Part shown: in pieces, positions 29,389 to 37,980 of the stretch
Layout: each line of letters opens with the position of its first letter
Numbering within the stretch: the first letter of the stretch is position 1
Translations under genes and position numbers: made by a program
DNA from: Azospirillum lipoferum 4B
GTDB taxonomy: Bacteria; Pseudomonadota; Alphaproteobacteria; Azospirillales; Azospirillaceae
Direction of reading: 5' to 3'
Length of the DNA stretch: 64,000 bases
Assembly: GCF_000283655.1 (NCBI RefSeq)
Contig: NC_016622.1
Location: 2,368,501-2,432,500 of the forward strand
Notes under the pieces: model-generated
The model's database searches: none
What the model was told of the DNA's origin: nothing
Seen by the model: the letters and a program-made list of their open reading frames with translations, nothing else

Positions 29389-29601
29389 ATGCCGAATCTT
29401 CAGGACGTGATGGACAACCCGCAACTGCTCGCGGAATCCATCGAACGAATGATGAAGTATCGTGAGACACGAGGCGAAGTGTGCCTGAACCACGGCATCC
29501 GCACGACCGAGGAACTTGACGCGCTGGTGCGTAATGCTTCCAAGGACGACGATGTGGACGTGAACGCCTACCGGCGGCTGCTGGGGCTTCCCCTCGAATG
29601 A
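29389..29601 (+). CDS. Small hypothetical protein, first gene of a coupled pair
   Basis: This 70-residue acidic protein is not recognised. The sequence MPNLQDVMDNPQLLAESIERMMKY begins two predicted helices, and the C-terminal part (IRTTEELDALVRNASKDDDVDVNAYRRLLGLPL) looks like a small helical partner protein. ATG 29389 was chosen because longer readings run through the terminator palindrome. Its stop overlaps the next start by 4 bp (ATGA), so the two are coupled. GC bias is weaker than in the flanking genes. Size, acidity and coupling to a larger basic partner resemble an antitoxin or chaperone gene, but nothing in the sequence proves this. Confidence 0.55.
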   Translation: MPNLQDVMDNPQLLAESIERMMKYRETRGEVCLNHGIRTTEELDALVRNASKDDDVDVNAYRRLLGLPLE

Positions 29602-30080
29602 AGAATGGCGACCCGGCGTTACCGGAGTTTTCCTTTTCCACCGACGTGTGGTCCAGGATATTCTCCGAGTATGTGCGCTTTCTGTGGAAGGCCTGCGGCG
29701 TTTTCGGACTTTCCCAGAAGCATATCGAATACAGCGACCGCGAACTTGCGCTGGCAGTGAAGGAAGCGGAGATCGACATCAGGGCAATGCTTGCCCGCCG
29801 CTCCAAATCACGTGGAGTGAGCCGCGGAAAGATCGCCGGGGTCCTGGCTTTCCGGCTGAGCCGCTTCAAGATCGTCCATTTCAAGGAAGAGGCCTGGGAC
29901 AACAGCCACTTCCATCTCGTCCAGGAACTTGCCGCGACGCTTCTGGTGCGCAAGCTGTTCGTACAACGCCAAGTCCCGGAAGCGAATATCCTCGAACTCA
30001 GCTACCAGCTCTCGCGCCGGCACGCCAACCAGGAAACCGCCGGGCTGTTCTTCGACGCCTTCGTGGCGGAGGGCGGCTGA
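29598..30080 (+). CDS. Hypothetical protein, second gene of a coupled pair
   Basis: This 160-residue soluble protein belongs to no family I recognise. The N-terminal half is aromatic-rich (FSFSTDVWSRIFSEYVRFLW). A basic middle segment (MLARRSKSRGVSRGKIAGVLAFRLSRF) precedes a helical C-terminal half (LVQELAATLLVRKLFVQRQ, LSYQLSRRHANQETAG). It overlaps the preceding 70-residue gene by 4 bp and is convergent with a hybrid kinase gene 19 bp away. Codon use is less GC-biased than in acnA or the kinase, which hints at later arrival. There are no membrane segments and no obvious nuclease motif. Confidence 0.6.
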   Translation: MKNGDPALPEFSFSTDVWSRIFSEYVRFLWKACGVFGLSQKHIEYSDRELALAVKEAEIDIRAMLARRSKSRGVSRGKIAGVLAFRLSRFKIVHFKEEAWDNSHFHLVQELAATLLVRKLFVQRQVPEANILELSYQLSRRHANQETAGLFFDAFVAEGG

Positions 30081-30098
30081 CCTCCGCCTGCTCGCCTC

Positions 30099-33000
30099 TC
30101 ACGCCGCCCCGGCGCTCGCCATCATGCGGCGGAGGTCGTTGGGGAAGACCGGCTTGTGCAGCAGGCGGAAGCCGCGGCGCTCGGCCTCTTCCTGGCGTTC
30201 GGAGCTGGTGTCGCCGGTCAGGATGATGCCGGGAACGGTCCGGCCCATCATGGTCTGGACCGCGATCACCGCCTCCGGACCGGTGCGGCCCTGCTGGAGC
30301 TGATAGTCGGCCAGAACGATCTGTGGGCAGCGTCCGTCGGCGCGCAGCCGCTCCAGCGCCTGGTCGCCCGACTTGGCGGTCAGCACGTCATAGCCCCAGC
30401 CTTCCAGGATCGCCTTCAAGCCGAGAAGGATGATCGCCTCGTCGTCGATCACCAGCACCATGCCCTTCGCATCCGCTTCCTTGCTGGGCGGGATCGCCGT
30501 CTTGACCGCAACGTCGCCACCCCCCGTCGCCCCCCGGCCCTTGCCGCCGCCGAACGCGCTGGCGATGGCGCTGATCGCTTGCCCCCGGTCGTTGGCGGCG
30601 GCGTTGGCCGCATCGTTGGCGGCGGAGCGGCGGGCCAGCGTCGCCGCGGCGGCTGCCGTGCCGCTGGCGGGACGGGCATTGCCCAGGATCACCCGCGGCA
30701 GTTCCACCGCGAAGACCGAGCCCTTGCCTTCCCACGACCGCACCGTCACCGGATGGCCGAGCAGGCGCGACAGCCGCTTGACGATGGCCAGCCCCAGGCC
30801 CAGGCCGCGCTCGCTGCGCTCGCCCAGCTGGGTGAATTCCTCGAAGATGTCCTCCAGCCGGTCGGCGGGGATGCCGGCGCCGGTGTCCCACACCTCCACC
30901 CGCATGCCCGACGGCGTGCGGCGGCAGCCCAGCAGCACCTTGCCGCTGCTGGTGTAGCGCAGGGCGTTTTCCACCAGATTGCGCAGGATGCGCTCCAGAT
31001 GGGCCGGGTCGGTGCGCACCCAGGCGCGGGTCGGCACGGCGCGCAGCTGCAGCCCCTTCTGGGCGGCGCGCGGGCCGTATTCGGCGACCAGACGGCCGAG
31101 CAGCTGGTTCAGCCGCACCTCGACCGGTGCGGCGACGATCTTGCCGGATTCCAGCCGCGACATGTCGAGCAGGCCGTCCAGCAGGCCCTTCAGCGTGTCC
31201 AGCCCCTGACGGATGTTGTCGAGGATCGGCAGCGCCGGGTGCCCCTGCAGCCGGTCGCTCAACGCCGCGGTGAAGAGGTAGAGCGACTGGACCGGCTGGC
31301 GCAGGTCGTGGCTGGCGGCGGCCAGGAACTTCGATTTGCCCTCGTTGGCCTGATCGGCCTCTTCCCGCGCACGGTGCAGTTCGGCCTCGGTCTTCTTGCG
31401 GTCGGTGATTTCGACCGCGGCGCAGGTGACGCCCTCCACCCGGCCGGAGGGGTCGCGCAGCGGATCGACCGTCAGGTCGAAGAAGCGCTCCTCGCCCTTG
31501 CAGCGGATGCGAACCTCCTCCCGCGCGCCGATGCCGCTCTCCATCACGCGGCGCTTCAGCGCCATCAGGGTGTCGGCCTCCTCGCCATGGTCGAACAGGT
31601 CGGCGTCGGTGCGGCCGATCATCGTCTCCGGCGAGAAGCCCAGCAGTTCGGAATGGGACCAGGTGTAACGCAGGTCGCGGTCCTGGTTGAACACCGCCAC
31701 CCCCGAATTGCGCAGGCCGGTGCGCACGCGCTCCTCGGCGACGCGCAGGGCCTCCTCGGTGCGCTTGCGCTCGGTTATGTCGATGCCCGAGGCGATCAGG
31801 TGGGTGACATGGCCGTCGCCATCGACCATCGGGGTCAGGTTGACGTCCACCGTCATCTCGCGCCCGTCGCCCAGCCGCAGCCCGGAGTCGAAGCGGGAGG
31901 AACGGCCGTGCGCGCCCAGCGCCAGCGCCTGGCGCAGCCGTTCGCGCCCGGCGGCGTCGAAGGACAGCCAGCAGATCTGGTCGAAGGGACGGCCGACGAT
32001 GCGGGCGGCCGGCAGCCCGGCGGCATCGGCGGCGGCGCGGTTGACCTGGGCCACCGCCCCGTCCGGCGTCAGCACGCCGACATAGGCCGGCAACGCGTCC
32101 AGAACGGCGCGGATATGGCCTTCCGACTGGCGCAGCGCCGCTTCGCGCGCTTCCAGCCGGTCGGCCATCATGTCGAAGGCATGGCCGAGCTGGCCGATCT
32201 CCGACGAGCGGTCGGACAGCTTGACGCGGGTGGCGGTCTTGCCTTCGCTCCAGTCGCGGGCGGCGCAGACCAGCGCGTCGACGGGGCGGCGGATGAACAG
32301 GGTGCCGCCGATCCAGGCGGCGGCGGCGGCGACCAGGAAGCCGGACAGGGTCATCAGCAGCCCGTCGCGGGTGGCGCGGTCCACCGCCCCCATCGCCGCA
32401 ACGCGGTCGACGCCGACGCTGATGAACAGGTCGCGGATCCCGGCGGTAGGCGGGGAGAAGGCCAGGATGCGGGACACGCCGTCCAGTCCGGGCAGCATCG
32501 TCACACCCATGTCGGTCGCCGACAGCAGCGGCAGGTGGTTGTCCGGCAACCGCTCGCCGGCGCGGCCCTGGGCGCCCGGCAGCTTGACCAGGATGGTGCC
32601 GGACCGGTCGGCGACGGTCAGGGCCGTGTTCTCCGGCATCGGGTGGGTGGCGAAGATCGAGATCAGCCGCGGCACGTCGAGAGACAGGGCGATCACGCCG
32701 GCCCGCTTGCCGTCGGCGTCGGTGTAGGGAACCGCGACCGGAAGCTCGCCGCCGGAGATACCGGACTGGGTGATCGTCCATTCGCCGACGACGAAGCGGC
32801 CCTGGGCCATTGCCCGGCGGAAATGCGGCTGGGAGGTCAGGGAGACGCCGATGCGCGACGGGTCGGCGCTGCACTTGATGCGCCCGCCGGCATCGGTGAC
32901 CGACAGCGTGCGGTAGTCGGCGGAGCGGGCGGACAGCCTCTCCAGATAGGCTTGGCAACGGGCGACCTCGCCCCCGCTCCCGTCTCCGCGCAGGAAGGGA

Positions 33001-33206
33001 GCCTCCGTCACCGCGGTGACCATCAGGCGGGCGCTGTCCAGGATGCGGACATGTTCGCTCTCCACCTGACGCAGCAGCCGTTCGGCCTGGAGGGTGACCT
33101 CCGCCTCGCGCTCCGCCCGCTGTTCGAGCACGCTGTAGATCTGGATACCGATCGCCGGCAGCACCGCGAGCAGGACCAGGATGAAGAGGCGTGCCAGAAG
33201 GGTCAT
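30099..33206 (-). CDS. Membrane hybrid sensor kinase (Cache-HAMP-PAS-PAS-HisKA-HATPase-REC)
   Basis: This 1035-residue sensor kinase begins with a membrane segment (about 4-22) and a periplasmic double-Cache-like region (about 30-270, including GRIKCSADPSRIGVSLTSQPHFRRAM, of which the SQPHFRRAM part is typical). A second membrane segment lies at about 285-308, followed by HAMP and two PAS domains (AVLDALPAYVGVLTPDGAVA; GLRNSGVAVFNQDRDLRYTW). The phospho-acceptor is in FLAAASHDLRQPVQSLYLF, the NahK/ErcS-type variant. ATPase motifs are LVENALRYTSSGKV and RGLGLGLAIVKRL. The receiver has MVLVIDDEAIILLGL and VLADYQLQQGRTGPE. An alanine-rich linker precedes the receiver. It is monocistronic, and its cognate regulator is not adjacent. 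Confidence 0.9.
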   Translation of the reverse strand: MTLLARLFILVLLAVLPAIGIQIYSVLEQRAEREAEVTLQAERLLRQVESEHVRILDSARLMVTAVTEAPFLRGDGSGGEVARCQAYLERLSARSADYRTLSVTDAGGRIKCSADPSRIGVSLTSQPHFRRAMAQGRFVVGEWTITQSGISGGELPVAVPYTDADGKRAGVIALSLDVPRLISIFATHPMPENTALTVADRSGTILVKLPGAQGRAGERLPDNHLPLLSATDMGVTMLPGLDGVSRILAFSPPTAGIRDLFISVGVDRVAAMGAVDRATRDGLLMTLSGFLVAAAAAWIGGTLFIRRPVDALVCAARDWSEGKTATRVKLSDRSSEIGQLGHAFDMMADRLEAREAALRQSEGHIRAVLDALPAYVGVLTPDGAVAQVNRAAADAAGLPAARIVGRPFDQICWLSFDAAGRERLRQALALGAHGRSSRFDSGLRLGDGREMTVDVNLTPMVDGDGHVTHLIASGIDITERKRTEEALRVAEERVRTGLRNSGVAVFNQDRDLRYTWSHSELLGFSPETMIGRTDADLFDHGEEADTLMALKRRVMESGIGAREEVRIRCKGEERFFDLTVDPLRDPSGRVEGVTCAAVEITDRKKTEAELHRAREEADQANEGKSKFLAAASHDLRQPVQSLYLFTAALSDRLQGHPALPILDNIRQGLDTLKGLLDGLLDMSRLESGKIVAAPVEVRLNQLLGRLVAEYGPRAAQKGLQLRAVPTRAWVRTDPAHLERILRNLVENALRYTSSGKVLLGCRRTPSGMRVEVWDTGAGIPADRLEDIFEEFTQLGERSERGLGLGLAIVKRLSRLLGHPVTVRSWEGKGSVFAVELPRVILGNARPASGTAAAAATLARRSAANDAANAAANDRGQAISAIASAFGGGKGRGATGGGDVAVKTAIPPSKEADAKGMVLVIDDEAIILLGLKAILEGWGYDVLTAKSGDQALERLRADGRCPQIVLADYQLQQGRTGPEAVIAVQTMMGRTVPGIILTGDTSSERQEEAERRGFRLLHKPVFPNDLRRMMASAGAA

Positions 33207-33545
33207 GGCGTAGACGAGGCTCCCACCGCGAAGCCGACCGGATGGCGCACCAGGCGCGCCACCGTGCCGCTTGCCTACCGCTATCGCACTTATGGTTAAG
33301 CGCCGGTTAATTTAGAAAACAGTTGGGTAGATCACGCAAAATCCTCCCGAACAGAAGCAAGAAACGCACTCAAGAATGCCGATCGATCAGCCACATTTGC
33401 ATCGAAATTCAAAACATACCCCCAAGGAGTGGTTATCGCCGAAAGGAGTATGCCCTTGCCACGACCTGGGCTTCGCACCGTCGGCGCGGGTCTGGATTTC
33501 CGGCCTGCGGGAACAGCGCCGGGAATGGAGTGTTGATGGCTTGCA
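33207..33545. other. Divergent intergenic region, kinase / amidoligase
   Basis: No supported gene was found. The stretch is more AT-rich than its surroundings (33290-33440) and should carry promoters for both divergent genes. GGTTAAGCGCCGGTTAA (33294-33310) is a small direct repeat of no known meaning. Confidence 0.4.
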
Positions 33546-34580
33546 ATGACCCATCCCTTCTTCCTCCCCCCGCTCCGCACCACCCCCCAGGGCACGCCGC
33601 GCCGCGTCGGGGTGGAACTCGAATTCGCCGACCTGGACGCGCCGTCGGCGGCGTCCTGCGTGCGCGAGCTGTTCGGGGGGACGGTCACCGTCGAAAACCC
33701 GCACCGCTGTCTGGTGACCGGCACCGCCCTGGGCGACTTCACGGTGGAGCTGGACATGCGCTCCGCCCATCCCGGCAAGGGTGGGGCCGCGGTGCTGGAC
33801 CCCTTGCGTCCGCTGTGGGGCAACATCGGCAGCTTGGTGATGCCGTTCGAGATCGCCGCCCCGCCGGTGACGATGGAGCGGATGGCGGACCTGGAGAGGC
33901 TGGTCGCCTGCCTGCGCGACCGCGGCGCCGCCGGGACGGAGGCCAGCCCGTTCTTCGCCTTCGGCCTGCATTTCAATCCGGAGGTGGCGCGGACGGACGG
34001 CGACTATGTGCTGGACCACCTGAAGGCCTTCCTGATCCTGGCGCCCTGGCTGCGGCGGGAGATCCGCGTCGATCCGACCCGCCGCCTGTCAGGCTTCATC
34101 GCCGCCTTCCCCGCCCCTTATGCCGCCAAGCTGGCCGATCCGGCCTATCGCCCCGACCTGGGCGGGCTGATCGACGATTATCTGGCCGACAACCCCACCC
34201 GCAACCGCGAGCTGGACCTGTTCCCGCTGTTCGCCCATCTCGATCCCGACCGTTTGGCGAAGGCGATGGAGGACCCGCATATCCGCCCGCGCCCGACCTT
34301 CCATTACCGGCTGCCCAACGCGCGGCTGAGCGATCCGGACTGGTCGCTCGCCGCCGACTGGAACCGCTGGGTGGCGGTGGAGCGGCTTGCGGCCGACCGC
34401 GCCCTGCTGGACGGGCTGGGTGCCGAGTACCGGCAGATGGCCAAAACGCAGGCGCCCGATCGCTGGGCCGAGCGGATCGACGGCTTCATGGCCGCGAACC
34501 CCGTCATTCATGGCCCTCCCAGTGAGGAGGAAGACTCGGGGGATGACGCTGCGGACGGCACCCTGCGGCAGGCCGGCTGA
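33546..34580 (+). CDS. Amidoligase family protein (putative peptide/amide ligase)
   Basis: This 344-residue protein opens with RRVGVELEFADLDAPSAASC, the signature of the ATP-dependent 'putative amidoligase' family (COOH-NH2 ligases related to glutamine synthetase). Further family sequence is GDFTVELDMRSAHPGKGG, PFFAFGLHFNPEVAR, RPTFHYRLPNARLSDPDWSLAADWNRWV (core FHYRLPNARL). Acidic and arginine residues typical of the metal-ATP site are present. It is followed after 14 bp by a class I glutamine amidotransferase, the pairing described for this family in comparative studies. They are thought to make and trim amide-linked metabolites or peptide tags. No substrate has been shown. Confidence 0.85.
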   Translation: MTHPFFLPPLRTTPQGTPRRVGVELEFADLDAPSAASCVRELFGGTVTVENPHRCLVTGTALGDFTVELDMRSAHPGKGGAAVLDPLRPLWGNIGSLVMPFEIAAPPVTMERMADLERLVACLRDRGAAGTEASPFFAFGLHFNPEVARTDGDYVLDHLKAFLILAPWLRREIRVDPTRRLSGFIAAFPAPYAAKLADPAYRPDLGGLIDDYLADNPTRNRELDLFPLFAHLDPDRLAKAMEDPHIRPRPTFHYRLPNARLSDPDWSLAADWNRWVAVERLAADRALLDGLGAEYRQMAKTQAPDRWAERIDGFMAANPVIHGPPSEEEDSGDDAADGTLRQAG

Positions 34581-34594
34581 AAAGGGAGCGTGCC

Positions 34595-35371
34595 ATGGCA
34601 GCCGTCATCGGAAGGTCCCGGCCGCTGGTCGGCATCACCGCCTCCGTCCATGGCAGCCGCATCGCCGCCATGGCCAACCGCCTCGCCCTGTGGCGAGCCG
34701 GCGCCGCGTCGGTCCGCATCACGGCCGAGGCGCCCTTCCCTATCGACCGGCTGGACGCGCTGGTGGTCGGCGGCGGCGACGACATCGACGCGGCGCTCTA
34801 CGGCGAATCCGCCCGGCCGCACATCCGCATCGATCCCGAACGCGACCGGCTGGAGATGCGCGCGCTGGACTGCGCCGCCAAGCGCGGCCTGCCGGTGCTG
34901 GGCATCTGCCGCGGGTCGCAGATGATCAACGTCCACCGCGGCGGCTCGCTGCACGTCGACATCCACGAGGTGTACGAGGAAGCGCCGCACATGCGCACCG
35001 TGCTGCCGCGCAAGCGCATCCGCATCGAGCCCGACAGCCGGCTGTACTGCATCCTCGGCATCGCCGAATGCCGGGTGAACGCCCTGCACCACCAGTCGGT
35101 GGACCGCGTCGGCGACGGTCTGCGCGTCGTCGCCCGCGAGCGCGCCGGCATCGTCCAGGGCATCGAGGCACCCGACGAGCCCTTCATGATCGGCGTTCAG
35201 TGGCACCCGGAATATCTGGTGGCGGACAGCCGCCAGCAGGGCCTGTTCCGCCGGCTAGTCGCCACCGCCATGGGCGCCGCCCCGCTGGACGACATCGCCG
35301 GAACCGCGCAGCCGGGCGCCGAGCGGATCGAAGCCCCACCCGACCGCCGGCCGGTGCGGGCGCAGGGCTGA
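34595..35371 (+). CDS. Class I glutamine amidotransferase / gamma-glutamyl hydrolase (PuuD-like)
   Basis: This 258-residue protein has the peptidase C26 triad. The cysteine is in VLGICRGSQMINVHRGG, and the histidine and glutamate are in MIGVQWHPEYLV. An HHQSVDRVG loop typical of gamma-Glu-GABA hydrolases is also present. It would hydrolyse gamma-glutamyl amide bonds. The gene lies 14 bp after an amidoligase gene with AAAGGGAG upstream of ATG 34595. The pair therefore codes for forming and breaking amide bonds on the same kind of compound, though the compound is unknown. The C-terminal 30 residues are variable (PGAERIEAPPDRRPVRAQG). Confidence 0.88.
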   Translation: MAAVIGRSRPLVGITASVHGSRIAAMANRLALWRAGAASVRITAEAPFPIDRLDALVVGGGDDIDAALYGESARPHIRIDPERDRLEMRALDCAAKRGLPVLGICRGSQMINVHRGGSLHVDIHEVYEEAPHMRTVLPRKRIRIEPDSRLYCILGIAECRVNALHHQSVDRVGDGLRVVARERAGIVQGIEAPDEPFMIGVQWHPEYLVADSRQQGLFRRLVATAMGAAPLDDIAGTAQPGAERIEAPPDRRPVRAQG

Positions 35372-35480
35372 AGCCTTCCGGCTTCCCGGCGGCCACGGTG
35401 CTTTTCCTCCGCCTCGCGCGCCCCGTCGCGCCATCCTCTTCGAGGACGCTCCGCTCCGAAGCCGGGCAGGTCGAAAACGA

Positions 35481-35519
35481 CGCGGGCGCCGCCGGAGGGA
35501 TGGCTCCGGGGCGCCCGCG
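35481..35519 (-). terminator. Long GC hairpin between convergent genes
   Basis: CGCGGGCGCC plus CCGGAG pairs with CTCCGG plus GGCGCCCGCG around a six-base loop. On the minus strand TCGTTTTCG follows, so it probably ends the small secreted-protein gene at 35543. It may work in both directions. Confidence 0.65.
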
Positions 35520-35542
35520 GTGTCATGGCCGCTATGCGGACG

Positions 35543-35956
35543 TTACTGTTCCGGGCCGCAGTTCGGGGTGCCCGGCGGGCAGTGGGTGCCGGTCGCGGTC
35601 TGGTTGTCGCGCGGGATGTTGCTGCTGGTGTTGTTGCCCATGCCCGACGGCGCGGTGGTCACGCCCGGCGTCGACGAACCGGACATGCTGCCGCTGGAGG
35701 TGCCGGTCGAGCCCGAGGTGCCTGGGGCGGGCATCGGACCGCCGCTCGTCGCGCCGGCCGACGGCGAGGTGGTGGCGCCCGGCGGGGTGCGGACGACGCC
35801 GTCCGGACCGGTGGAACCGGCGCTGCCGCTCGGCGCGGTATCGTAGGCGCCGGGGCTCTTGAGGGCGCCGGGGTTGCCTTGCTGGGCGGTCTGCGCCATG
35901 GCCGGAGCAGCCATCAGGAGAACCGCCGAAACGGCGCCGATCATCAGGTTACGCAT
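35543..35956 (-). CDS. Small secreted Gly/Ser/Thr/Pro-rich protein
   Basis: This 137-residue protein has a clear signal peptide (residues 1-21, MIGAVSAVLLMAAPAMAQ). The rest is low-complexity sequence rich in glycine, serine, threonine and proline (APGTSGSTGTSSGSMSGSS, TPGVTTAPSGMGNN) and ends in HCPPGTPNCGPEQ with two cysteines. Such proteins are usually disordered and periplasmic or surface-exposed. No enzyme domain is visible. GAAGGAGTTCGAGG lies just upstream of ATG 35956, a good ribosome-binding site. The low complexity makes homology hard to judge. Confidence 0.72.
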   Translation of the reverse strand: MRNLMIGAVSAVLLMAAPAMAQTAQQGNPGALKSPGAYDTAPSGSAGSTGPDGVVRTPPGATTSPSAGATSGGPMPAPGTSGSTGTSSGSMSGSSTPGVTTAPSGMGNNTSSNIPRDNQTATGTHCPPGTPNCGPEQ

Positions 35957-36255
35957 CCTCGAACTCCTTCATGGTGGCAACGCCTCGCAGTCGGGCGTCT
36001 TTCGGATCGGGGCGGATGGCGGACCCTCATCGCGTACCGCGTTGGCGTCGCGCTTGCCGGCCGGGCCATCGCCTCTTTCACCGGGATCAACAGGTCAGTC
36101 CGACCATGGTTTCGGTCGATGGAGGCGCAATTTTCAGGAATCCGCGGCAAAAACGTAGCCGGAAGGTCCCCCTTCGGCATGCCCCCGACACACCGGGCCT
36201 GCGGCGGGAACAACCGGCCCGCGCCGGGGTTCAAGCCGCGAGGCGGACAGTTTCC

Positions 36256-37887
36256 ATGCGTTTCCGCCGTGCCCGGAGTCGATTTTTCCCGATGAAGCTC
36301 AATCCTTCCGCCCCGCCGATCCATTCCCCACAGCCCGCAGCCGGGCCGGTGCTGCGCCCCGGCGTCACCTGCTGGCGGACGGAGCGGGCCGGGCGGGTGG
36401 CGGTTCTCGTCGACGGCGCCGATTATTTCGTCGCCGCCCGCGCAGCGATGGAAAAGGCGCGGCATTCGATCCTGCTGGTCGGCTGGGACGTCGATCCGCG
36501 CATGCGGCTCGATCCCCACAGCCCGGAAACGCTCGGCCGCTTCCTGGCCCGGCTGATGCGGTCGCGCCCCGGCCTGCATGTGCGGGCGCTGAAATGGGAC
36601 ATGCCCTTCCCCATCGCGCTCGACCACCCGCATGAACCGCTGGAGCGCTGGAACCGCAACACCGGCCGCCGGCTGAACGCCCGGCTGGACGGGGAGTTGC
36701 CGGTCGGCGCCGCCCAGCACCAGAAGATCCTGGCGGTCGACGACGCGCTCGCCTTCTGCGGCGGCATCGACTTCTCCTTCGACCGCTGGGACACGTCGGA
36801 GCATCGCGACGACGACCCGCGCCGCCGCGGCCCGGACGGCGAGCCCTACGGCCCCCGCCACGACGTGATGATGATGGTCGACGGCGATGCCGCCCGCGCG
36901 CTGGCGGAACTGGCGCGGGAGCGCTGGCGCTGCGCCACCGGCGAGGTGCTGGAGCCCTGCCCGCCTCCTGATCACGACCCCTGGCCCGACTGCCCGCTGC
37001 GCGACTGCTCCCACCCGGTGCTGACCGACGCGGTGGTCGGCGTGTCGCGCACCGTGCCGGAGACGGACGACAGCCCGGCGATCCGCGAGAGCGAGGCGCT
37101 GACCTTCGCCGCCATCGCCGCGGCGGAGCGGACCATCTATCTGGAAAACCAGTATTTCGCCTCCGCCCGCGTCGCCGGCGCGCTGGCCCGCCGGCTGGCC
37201 GAGCCCAACGGGCCGGAGGTGGTGGTTGTGGTGTCGATGGAAAGCCCGAGCTGGTTCGACCGCATGGCGATGGACACGCCGCGGTCGGTCGCCCTGCGCT
37301 GCCTGCGCGAGGCAGACCGCTTCGGCCGCCTGCGCGCCATGACCCCGGTGACCGAGCAGGGGGCGCCGGTGATCGTCCATTCCAAGGTGGTGGCGGTGGA
37401 CGGCCGGCTGCTGCGCATCGGCTCCTCCAACCTGAACAACCGCTCGATGGGCTACGACAGCGAATGCGACCTGACCATCGAGGCGCCGGAGGAGGACGGT
37501 CCCGAGCGCGACCGGGCGGCGGACGCCATCGCCGGCGTGCGCAACCGCCTGCTGGCCGAGCATATGGGCATCGACCAGGACCGGCTGGAGGCCGAGCTGC
37601 GGGAGACGGGAAGCCTGATCGCCGCCATCGACCGCCTGTGCCGGCAGTCCGGCCGCCGTCTGGTCGACCTTCCCACCACCGATCCCAGCCTGACCGAACA
37701 GGCCTTCGCCGCCCTGCGCATCGCCGATCCCGACGATCCGGAGGAAGCCTGGGCGCCGTGGAAGCGCCTGCCGGCACCGCCGCGCTCCGCCTTGCGCGTG
37801 GCCGCCGCGGCGTTGCTGACCGTGGGTCTGGCGGCGGGTGCGTGGGGAGTGTTGCGGGCGGTGCGGAAGGAGGAGCACGGTCGGTAG
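36256..37887 (+). CDS. Phospholipase D-like / cardiolipin synthase-like protein with C-terminal membrane segment
   Basis: This protein has 543 residues from ATG 36256, chosen for GAGGCGG 9 bases upstream. A second in-frame ATG at 36292 lacks one. Two HKD motifs are visible, HQKILAVDD at H155 and HSKVVAVDG at H375, each followed by the expected GG-D or GSSNLNNRS context, so the phosphodiesterase fold is complete. The first half has VDGADYFVAARAAMEKARHSILLVGWDVD in outline (core ARHSILLVGWDVD). A C-terminal membrane segment lies at about 512-532 (AAAALLTVGLAAGAWGVL). It probably transfers or hydrolyses phosphatidyl groups at the inner membrane. It is monocistronic with a shared terminator downstream. 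Confidence 0.85.
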   Translation: MRFRRARSRFFPMKLNPSAPPIHSPQPAAGPVLRPGVTCWRTERAGRVAVLVDGADYFVAARAAMEKARHSILLVGWDVDPRMRLDPHSPETLGRFLARLMRSRPGLHVRALKWDMPFPIALDHPHEPLERWNRNTGRRLNARLDGELPVGAAQHQKILAVDDALAFCGGIDFSFDRWDTSEHRDDDPRRRGPDGEPYGPRHDVMMMVDGDAARALAELARERWRCATGEVLEPCPPPDHDPWPDCPLRDCSHPVLTDAVVGVSRTVPETDDSPAIRESEALTFAAIAAAERTIYLENQYFASARVAGALARRLAEPNGPEVVVVVSMESPSWFDRMAMDTPRSVALRCLREADRFGRLRAMTPVTEQGAPVIVHSKVVAVDGRLLRIGSSNLNNRSMGYDSECDLTIEAPEEDGPERDRAADAIAGVRNRLLAEHMGIDQDRLEAELRETGSLIAAIDRLCRQSGRRLVDLPTTDPSLTEQAFAALRIADPDDPEEAWAPWKRLPAPPRSALRVAAAALLTVGLAAGAWGVLRAVRKEEHGR

Positions 37888-37906
37888 GGCATTTCATCCT
37901 AAAGCC

Positions 37907-37945
37907 AAGGCCCCCTCCCCCGCTGCGCGCGGAGAAGGGGGCCTT
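37907..37945. terminator. Bidirectional terminator between convergent genes
   Basis: AAGGCCCCCT and AGGGGGCCTT form a perfect 10-bp stem, bounded by A-rich and T-containing sequence on both sides, 20 bp from the phospholipase stop. Its arms resemble the outer arms of the dispersed repeats, so it may be a degenerate copy. Confidence 0.6.
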
Positions 37946-37980
37946 GTGCGAGGCGGTAAGGAGGGGCCGCGGCGCCCCCT

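Noticed and set aside
30156..33299. A 1047-codon plus-strand frame opposite the second hybrid kinase
   Set aside because: It has the same shadow pattern. The minus strand carries complete kinase domains with matching codon bias.
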